From Dermanyssus gallinae (lineage: Eukaryota > Arthropoda > Arachnida > Mesostigmata > Dermanyssidae), in assembly GCA_003439945.1 (NCBI GenBank), contig QVRM01005976.1:1111001-1175000 (forward strand): DNA of 64,000 nucleotides, in the 5' to 3' direction. How positions within the stretch are numbered: position 1 is the stretch's first letter; every line of letters starts with the position of its first letter. Positions 56,800-64,000 of this stretch are shown here, piece by piece. A program made the position numbers and the translations under genes. Below the pieces are notes generated by a model, which worked only from the letters and a program-made list of their open reading frames with translations, was not told where the DNA came from and did not search any database.

Positions 56800-57010
56800 T
56801 AGAGGCGGAATATGTAGCAAGATCTTTTTTCAATTCCTGCACGAAAACACTCACAGAGGGGAGAGATCTTAGACGATCAGGTAACGCGCTCCAAGTATGC
56901 GGCCGCCGGCACAATAAAGAATGAAACCTGAGTTTTTCTGGTCTGCTGTACCATAAACATTGTCGCTATTTGCAGCCACCTTCCCTCTTTAGGCACAAAT
57001 ACTATATCCG
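56800..57010 (-). pseudogene. CR1/Jockey-group ORF2 C-terminal relic
   Basis: On the minus strand one frame reads YSRPEKLRFHSLLCRRPHTW, SALPDRLRSLP, then FRAGIEKRSCYIFRL and a stop. This is the 'R...l.f......W..LPd.lr...s...F...l' C-terminus of CR1/Jockey-group proteins. Only the last ~60 codons are clear. Confidence 0.6.
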
Positions 57011-57149
57011 ATGGTTGTAGTAGCCACGGGAGGTCTTGTAAGCAATCGTGACGGCATGCGCTCTTTGTCTGACATCATAACACTAACCTTCAATAGTTTA
57101 TAGTGCTTGCCCCGATTGGTTTTGTAGGCGTTCGTCCTACTCTAAAGTT

Positions 57150-58265
57150 GATTTGGCTCGGAGGATGATCGTGAAGCTTTCTCACAGGGATGTGTTCGGT
57201 GCCACCCGACTTGGCTCATCTAATTCCTTTGAGGCGGACTCTGTCATGATTATGTTTCTACGCGAGGCGCATCTTCCTGTGCCGACGGACATGCTGTGAC
57301 CCGACGCAGAAAGTGCGTCCCTTGACACGCACTCGACATCTAAGGAAAATGTCCACCTGGCGGTCAAGAGCTCCTCCGAGGCCTCAACTCGTCGTTTCGC
57401 GACATAGTGAGCGTATTACCGGGTGTTCAAAGACCAAAAGCAGCGAGAATTTAGAGCTTTTGGGAGTTTTGCTGCTACCCGATGGTAAGGGTTGCCGAGT
57501 GGCTTGTTGGATTGGCACATAAAGAACCGAAACAAAAAAACTAAGGACCTCGTCAAGTCGCCTAAAATTACTGGGGGCCTATGGTGGGCTGTTCTTACTG
57601 CAATGTGCCTCTTCGATCACTCGGCTGATATACATGCTACGATCATAAACTTGCTCGGGTATGACTGACGATATGATTCTTCAGGAGTCGTTAAATGACC
57701 TAAGCATAGAGTCGCTCTCATCGCTGCTCAATTTCGGCTTGATGCTCCTATGGTTCACGCACACGTCTGTGGGTGCGGTAAACGAGTCTTACCTCCTAGG
57801 CATCCTGAATTGTCATACATCCCGAACCCCGGACGTCGACACAAGCATGCTGCCGTAAACGACACACCGCGCTCTCAGAGCAGCCTCAGTCTTCCTGTGT
57901 GTCCCGAAGATGAAGGGCTACCAGATAGGATGACCCTCGGAGCCATTCTAGAACTAAAAAACGCTCGCCTAGGACGTTACCGTGACTAACTCCACTGGCC
58001 CTATCTATGGTCAATAAGGGTAAGGTCTAGATGGGGAATGCTTTTTGTATGAGTGAAGTGAACAAGCGAAGAAAGTACTTGTCCATCAGAGGGCCGTTGG
58101 ATTATTGTTCCATTACGCTTGAGGCGCTAGGGCGACCATGTCCATTGACGTCGAAAACAATCAACAGTGTTTGTAAGTGGCTTGAGTTGGCAGCTAGTGA
58201 CAGGCGATTCGATAAAGTTCTCAGGCAAAGCTTACCAATGTGAATTCAACAGCCGCATGGGTACC
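57150..58265 (+). pseudogene. RLE-type retrotransposon relic (RPDG family)
   Basis: Decayed third copy of the family seen at 7436 and 29105. Blocks in order: NLELLGVLLLPDG (compare [11 protein letters not shown]), RLKLLGAYGGLFLLQC, then ITRLIYMLR, then CGCGKRVLPPRHPELS and NPGRRHKHAAVND (zinc block), LPDRMTLGAI (compare RPDGKTL), VNKRRKYLSIRGPLDY, then ITLEALGRPCPLTSKTI. Frameshifts and stops separate them. It is considerably older than the other two copies. Confidence 0.7.
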
Positions 58266-58269
58266 CTAA

Positions 58270-58892
58270 CAAAGTAGTCCGTTTCAGGGTTAGAGTTCTC
58301 TTAGATACTACATTAGGGTACAATTGTTAAAAATTATCCCTCTTTCTCTCTATAAAAAAAATCAGTGTCATAGTTCTAACATAATTATTACAACTTCAAT
58401 AAAAACGACACTAAGAGCAATTACCATAGCACCCTTGTTGGGTAGTAACATTAATGCGTTCTTCTCTATAGATTGCTTGCTCTAGCTAATTGTATTTCTA
58501 CCTCGGGCATCACATACGCATGCAGTCATATATATATATATATAAACAATTGCCCCGAGACAAATCCCTGTCTGCTTGTACCTGACAAGGCAAGCATGCG
58601 TAATGCGTAAATGAACAGAAAATCAACGATATTGAAACATACTAAATAGAAAGCATAACAGTACTGCTAGAAACAGCAACAGTATGCCCTAGTATTGCAA
58701 AAATAATATACGACATCATAATAGCAACAGCTGTAGTTATGATATCAACAACAATAATAAACACTATATCAATAACAAAATTGATAACTATAAAAGGAAC
58801 ACCTATGATAGCAGCATCCCGACTGGGATAAATAAAAACAACAGCAACAGCGACTACGCCAAAGATTTATAGAAAATTAATATTCTGCGTCC

Positions 58893-58931
<39 letters not shown>

Positions 58932-59655
58932 TATTTGCTTGACATGTATACCTAAATACGTATGTCACCCTTTTATTTCAGGCGCTTTATATATATATAT
59001 ATATATTTACGTATGTGTGGACCGGCATAACCCGTCAAATTAACTTGACTGCGCTGCTTGTTACAATTGTAGTCACGTTCGTATTTCACTCATGCATATG
59101 ATGCTAGTTAGGGTCAGTCACTGGCTCATCTCACCAATGATCTTAGTACCGCCGCTGCGTGTAATGGTATTATGGGTATTAAGGTTGGGAAGGCCCAGTT
59201 CTTCTTAGGGATAGTAAGACTGGGCCTTCTAGGCCAAATTCGAAACACGTCGTTAAGTTCCGATTCAGTTTATTGGCCCAGTCGCTTAGAATTATTGTTC
59301 TCAATAAATGGTTGAGTTAATGACTGGTCTGTTCCTTGCGTTCAACCTGAGGGTTAAACGAGAAGAACAGCTCAGGAAAAAGCCGCTGTGCAAACCGAAT
59401 CGTTTTAGTCGATCGCACGCATGTCTGAGTTTAGCGAGCCTTTCATCCGAGGCATCATAGACAGCCTCGGAGAGTAACGGCACTTGCAGGAATTCCGAGC
59501 CCTGGGCAGCGAATTTCTTTAGACAAGAGAGGAGCTTCTGAAGTGTACGAGACGTTTTCTCGACCCACGTCGAGTCTGACACAATGCTTTGCACTTAGCT
59601 GCGTTTAGTTTCAATCCATTCGTTGCCTCATGTTCGAGAATTTTACGTGTACTGA
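58270..59655. other. no recognisable gene; short TA tracts
   Basis: TA tracts near 58531, 58906-58929 and 58986-59007. The minus-strand frame at 59301-59594 has no recognised family. Confidence 0.45.
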
Positions 59656-59659
59656 GGTA

Positions 59660-59729
59660 TATATATATATATATACATATAGATATGTATATATATATAT
59701 ATATATATACATATATATATGTATATATA

Positions 59730-59788
<59 letters not shown>
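59660..59788. repeat. long (TA)n with CATA/TTTA interruptions
   Basis: About 130 bp of TA repeats with a few interruptions. Confidence 0.95.
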
Positions 59789-59793
<5 letters not shown>

Positions 59794-60059
59794 CACATAA
59801 CAAGAGCAGGCCCAACGGTTGGCCTTGCTGGTACCCGCTGTCGCTCACATAGTGCTCCCACCCGACACCATCAGCATAAAACCTCTCTGGTAGGCCGCCC
59901 GGACGCAGTTCTACATGCAGGTACTGTCAACAGGTAGTGATCTCGTCGGACAACAACACTGTGTTGAAAGCGTCCCTGAAGTCCCACTTAATTAAAACTG
60001 CCTGCTCCCTGCGGCTGTGTAGCAACCAAGTTGCGACGATCAAACAAAAATAACGCTAA

Positions 60060-60788
60060 GACATCAACACCAGCAGCAGCAGCAACAACAACAACAACAC
60101 GTGCAACACCTACGACAAGACTCACAATAGCGACTGAAGCAGCAGTAGCAGCAGCAATCCTAAAATGTAAATGTAAAATGTCGAAGACAACGGCGATACT
60201 TGTCGTAATACCAACCGTACTAACGCAACCGTACAACAACAACAACAACTACAACAACCACAACAATAATGACAGCCATGACCATGACATTTGACGCGAC
60301 ATCCGTTGCGGGGACAGCAGCCATAAAACGAGCTTATAACTAAGTCAGTGAGCATCAACTGTCACTAACAAGTACGAACGCCCCATTTGCTGCTTCTGCT
60401 GCTGTTGCTACTATTACTCTTTCCGCCGGCAGTACCATCGCAACAACAACAGCAACAACACCGGCTAGAACTACCACTGCAACAGCAGCAACAACAACAA
60501 CAACAATTATAACACAGCAGCAGCAGCAGCAGCAACAATAACAGCAATAATTATAGCACACTACCACCACCACCACCAACAACAACAACAATAACAACAA
60601 CCAATAATGGTTGGTTCCTACATTGGACCCTCCGTAAACGTGCACACGTTCGCAGGGACCCAATTGTCATGTTCCCACCGCCGGTGATTAATTACAATGA
60701 ATACATTTTTACACAATAACAGCAATAATTATAGCACAACAATACCACCACCAACAACAACAACAATAACAGCAACAATTAAAACAAT

Positions 60789-60820
<32 letters not shown>

Positions 60821-60890
60821 ATACTTTCTGCACAGCACCTGCTGCGGCAGCAATAGCGACGACAACGAAGGTCAGGGTAACAACAAGCTT
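60060..60890. repeat. CAA/CAG/CAC trinucleotide low-complexity region
   Basis: Long stretches of CAACAA, CAGCAG and CACCAC with interruptions, for example 60075-60110, 60437-60605 and 60745-60820. 'aataacagcaataattatagcac' occurs at about 60536-60560 and again at about 60716-60738, so part of the region is duplicated. Frames read as poly-T/Q/N (plus) or poly-L/V/C (minus) and are not credible genes. Confidence 0.85.
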
Positions 60891-61147
60891 GTAAGCAACT
60901 ATACCGAGACACAAAACTAATTCAGCAGCAGTCAACACATCCGAGTCTCGGTGTATTGAAAGAAAAACGGTTGCTGCACTGTGCCGAAACCTTCTCACTA
61001 ATGCGCTCTTTGACCGATAGCTGGTATGCCTGGAAATCGCACAGACAAAATAGTAGTATGTAGGTGGGACGTGTACATGTGTGTTTATATATAGGAGTAT
61101 ATAGACTTTAACAAATCGTTTTAATTGTCATCGTGAACAATATATAA

Positions 61148-61158
<11 letters not shown>

Positions 61159-61186
<28 letters not shown>

Positions 61187-61400
61187 CGAAGGCGAATCGG
61201 CAAGGTTTAATACATTTGATTTTGCCGCCAGACGGAAACTACTAAGGCCTTCCGGTTATGTTTGGAAACTACATTCGTCAGCTACACAGAGGCCAAATTT
61301 CGCCAATTGGTGACGGCGTCTATTGTTTGACTTTGGCCCAAAGGAGCGAAAACGAGATTCGGCGATTTTGAAAGAGATGAATATATATATATATATATAT
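61159..61400. other. TA tracts around unassigned DNA
   Basis: TA tracts at about 61159-61185 and 61379-61400; the second abuts the SINE that follows. Confidence 0.6.
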
Positions 61401-61602
61401 TTTTTTTAGATTTCCCGTAAGGCAATTGCTCGTGTACGGATTTCTCATGTCATGGCTAAGTTTATTCCATTCTGGCATTTTACATTGTCTAAATTGGAAA
61501 CCATGCAAACCAATTTAAGAGTGGCCGGTCTGGGTCTCGAACCCAGTCCTCCGGAATGCAAGGCAAAGGCTTTTGCCACTAAGCCACCTTAGCGGCTCGG
61601 TT
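61401..61602 (-). mobile_element. tRNA-derived SINE family A, copy 2
   Basis: On the minus strand: AACCGAGCCGC, A-box-like GGCTTAGTGGC, CCTTTGCCTTGCATTC, B box GGGTTCGAGACCC, then CACTCTTAAATTGGTTTGCA and a body ending in an A run that meets the (TA)n tract at 61379-61400. It matches copy 1 at 14119-14333 over its whole length. Confidence 0.85.
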
Positions 61603-61603
61603 A

Positions 61604-61745
61604 TATGGAGAAGAAACAAATCTATCAGAAAGATGGCCAATGAATTGGAAATACCTTAGGAATCAATCAGAAAAGTGTTGACCGATATTTTATGCGAACG
61701 AAGACTGGCCGCAATTTCGCTGCAAAAATGTTGAATTTTCAGCAA
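61604..61745 (+). pseudogene. mariner-type transposase DNA-binding relic
   Basis: A frame reads IRKMANELEIP*ESIRKVLT, then DILCERRLAAISLQKC, resembling the helix-turn-helix 'S.RkMA.eL.I...SIrriLk.dL' of Tc1/mariner-group transposases. A stop interrupts it. No catalytic motif follows. Confidence 0.45.
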
Positions 61746-61780
61746 ATGTGCGTCCGTTGGAAAATGTTCAAATTAAACCT

Positions 61781-62740
61781 TCAGGCAGTCACGGCTTCTG
61801 CACGCTTGCTGTTATAAGCCGTACACGCTGATCTTCTTCGTAACGCAACTTTTTTCTCTTTTTTCATGTGCGTGAATTTCTTTTTCATCTCTGCTATGCG
61901 GCGGAGTGTTGTTGGTGACCTATTTTGAATTGAACAGATTGCGTGCTTCATTTTCCGACATTCCTCATCAAACCAAGGCTTGTGTCTCTGGATTTTTGCC
62001 TTTACGTTTGATTTCGCAGCGAGGAGAATGGACCATTTAATTGTTCTCTCAATTTCGTTCACGTCGTTGCTGTGTTCAGCTAGCTGTAATGCTTGTTCCA
62101 AAAGGTGGCTGTTTAGTGAGCGGTGGACGTGCTTAATTTGGGACGTGGCCACACGTTGTTTGCGATGCAGTTTGAACTCGACCTGAGAATGTTTACGATG
62201 AGCCGATCGGCGGATAGTGATGTCAAATATAGTATCTGTCGTCTGTGATACTGATAATAATGACTGAGAATAATATCAACCGCGCGGTATCCATTCCAAC
62301 TAATATATGTAGACTCTGAAGAATTACTGTGGATGGCCAGTCCAAGCTCGTTGGTTCCTGTTTTAAAACTCATTTTTCTAAAACTTTCTTTTGTCAAGTC
62401 ACAATTAAAATATCTACATATTACTACATTTTTATTCGCATTTGTGCAAAGTCCCATACAGTCGCCAATGTCCTGTATCACTTGATCTACCGCCTTTTCA
62501 GGCAGGCTATAATACAGATTAAGTAATAATCGGCGAGCTCTAGTACAATGTGTCTGGCAGTGCTATGAAGAAGCTTGGCATTCTCCGTTGTTCTTCCTCC
62601 TATACATACGCCCCATTTTGGTCTACCTCGTCCCTCTGAATATGTTCTCTCCTGTTGTTCGATATAATTGGTTGAGAGATTCGACATTCCATAGCAGACA
62701 TTTCGATGGAGCTGTTTTGAGTTCTTGGGGTGCTGTCTGG
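61781..62740 (-). pseudogene. ORF2 endonuclease relic of the 2A-bearing retrotransposon
   Basis: Lies directly downstream of the ORF1 at 62749-63813 in the same orientation. Blocks: LLWNVESLNQLYRTTGENI (normally 'lwNvrSL..K'), VVICRYFNCDLTKESFRK (normally 'vi.GDFN.D'), YISWNGYRAVDIILS (normally 's.iD.i'), SADRLIV (normally 'SDHl'), then HKPWFDEECRKMKHAI, the linker before the RT. Frameshifts and stops break the domain, and key residues of the GDFN and SDH motifs are altered. No RT follows: at about 61780 the sequence passes into an unrelated mariner relic, so the 3' half of the element is gone. Confidence 0.7.
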
Positions 62741-62748
62741 CTATTTTG

Positions 62749-63813
62749 TCATTGATTTGTCTCCATTTCTCTGTTTTCACTGTGATCTTCCTCCACGCTT
62801 GCCCTGTATCGCTTGGCGCCAATGCTCGCCCCCACTTCGTGCACTGCGCTGGACACTCTATATTGGTGTAGCTGGCCGCGGTACGGGCGGAAGTGAATGC
62901 CGTCTGGCCAGACGGACGGGTTTAGTAGTTCATTGAATTTATTTGCAGCTACCTGCACGTGAAAGCTGTTGTAATACTCCTGGTTCATGCCAGCAAGTTT
63001 TGTCACTTTCACTTCTGTGCCTGTCCCTATTATTCGACATACATACCCTTTGATCGCGTCCGCAGAATGTGACAGTTCTACGCGGCTAACAAAAAGTGCT
63101 TTAACACGCGGACAATCTGGTACGCTATGTGCTTCTACAGCTCTTAGCTGCGTCATTTTGTTCGTGCCGGTCGTAACGTGCATTTTACATCCGCCATTTC
63201 CGACTGTGTGCCAGGAAGGGTTGTGTGGAGTACGCACTTCGTTTGGTGTGCCGACGACGTTGTAGTGTTGGCTGCTATTGAAACGGAGACGCCGTGGAGT
63301 AGGCACGTCGCGCTTCGAACGTAACTGCACGTTTTGTTGCTGTTGCTGCTGCTTCGGTTGGTATCTGTTGATAGTCGGTTGGCTGGCTCGGTGGTCAGCT
63401 GTTTTTAGTGTTGTTAGTGCTGTGCTACTTTTGCCCAGAATCTTCCTGGTAAGGTCGTCGATTTGTTTCCTAAGTGCCTAGGGTTCCGCTAGGCACTTGC
63501 ACGGTGTAGTGCTGGCTGGAGTAGTGTTTTTGAAAACGTGCAAGGAGACCTCTCGCCAGAAGCATGACTTGCGGTTTGTGCTGTTCTTTTCCGGTATCTG
63601 GAAGGAACAGTGTGTGTGCAACGGTTTGTTGCAACCCTCACACACGGTACGTTCTCTAACCTGAAGGATTTGTCCACCGCAGGTAGTGCAGGGAGGTCCG
63701 GGGTTCGTTTCGATATCCCCACACAAAAGCAACAGTCCTAGTAGCGCGGTTGTTCTTAGAAGTCGGGACTTCACAGGCCAGTGCCGGGGTGGGTGAATGG
63801 ACAGACTCACCAT
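62749..63813 (-). pseudogene. retrotransposon ORF1 with N-terminal 2A motif and PHD-like finger; one in-frame stop
   Basis: ATG at 63813 opens a 354-codon frame broken only by TAG at codon 112 (63480-63478). Residues 18-31 are hydrophobic (LLRTTALLGLLLLC) and run into GDIETNPGP (63720-63694), an exact D-x-E-x-N-P-G-P 2A motif, which makes ribosomes skip the Gly-Pro bond. Directly after come Cys42, Cys45, Cys58, Cys61, His66 and Cys69, a PHD/RING-like zinc pattern. The second half has KALFVSRVELSHSADAIKGY, SFHVQV and NPSVWPDGIHFRPYRG, a conserved ORF1 C-terminal block of CR1-type elements. 2A motifs at ORF1 N-termini are known in some APE-type non-LTR elements and can act as signal sequences when skipping fails. 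The function here is inferred from the motif. Confidence 0.85.
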
Positions 63814-64000
63814 GCTCAGTAGTGAATCCTGTAGTTGGGGCCGCAGTGATGGTCTGTATAGAGTGTAGGGGTGTCACCATCGCGTACTGACTCGTACTGT
63901 CTATTAACGGTCCAGTTTTGGGTACAAATGTAAAATACTATTAGAGCGCACAGAAAACGCGTCCGCACGGGCGCCGCCATCTTGAATTCTGACCTATAAT
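63814..64000 (-). promoter_or_regulatory. probable 5' leader of the 2A-bearing element
   Basis: Contains an upstream short frame beginning MAAPVRTRFLCALIVFYICT (54 codons, ATG near 63981) that ends just before the ORF1 ATG. It may be a uORF within the element's promoter/leader. The window edge cuts it off, so this is tentative. Confidence 0.3.

Noticed and set aside
60355..60912. Minus-strand frames rich in Leu, Val and Cys
   Set aside because: Translations of CAA/CAG repeats; no domain or signal beyond low complexity.

Overview
The window is animal nuclear DNA, most likely from an invertebrate and probably an arthropod. It has one spliced gene with canonical GT/AG introns, abundant mariner/Tc1 elements, R1-, CR1- and R2-like non-LTR retrotransposons, tRNA-derived SINEs, and dozens of (TA)n microsatellites. 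The arthropod call is inference, resting on the mix of R1-clade and mariner elements. Nothing bacterial is present (no operons), and long open frames are rare.

The only clear host gene is a four-exon NRBF2 homologue (autophagy PI3K-complex adaptor; yeast counterpart Atg38) at 19733-24319 on the + strand. Its phases join exactly to give 288 codons. Its introns carry a TACAGGGT-end repeat, a Tc1 5' end and a reverse-transcriptase relic.

Almost everything else is mobile-element debris. 1-9.3 kb: a small RT relic, a composite TA minisatellite, a 1.14-kb foldback transposon and an open PD-(D/E)XK endonuclease fragment between two (TAA)n arrays. 9.3-14.4 kb: a TIR element, a long open CR1-like RT frame, a 5'-truncated R2-like element and a SINE, head to tail around TA arrays. 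14.8-19.7 kb: a CR1-like tail, a solo R2-like tail and low-complexity DNA. 24.3-31.6 kb: Ty3/gypsy integrase relic, non-LTR relic, second RLE-type element and a SINE with target duplications. 37.3-48.3 kb: densest part, with R1 relics, a complete but dead mariner, an almost open R2-like element, another non-LTR element and a SINE with a perfect 15-bp duplication. 49.5-58.3 kb: mariner, CR1 and RLE relics plus strong hairpins. 60-64 kb: CAA/CAG low complexity, SINE, mariner relic and, on the minus strand, a retrotransposon whose ORF1 begins with a 2A ribosome-skipping motif and a PHD-like finger.

Two themes stand out. First, two unrelated-looking RLE-type retrotransposon families (R2-like, and an RPDG-type) sit against simple TA or TAA repeats. 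Second, the 2A-bearing ORF1 has a single in-frame TAG embedded in a perfect hairpin. Boundaries of decayed elements are approximate, and clade names rest on motif recognition only.
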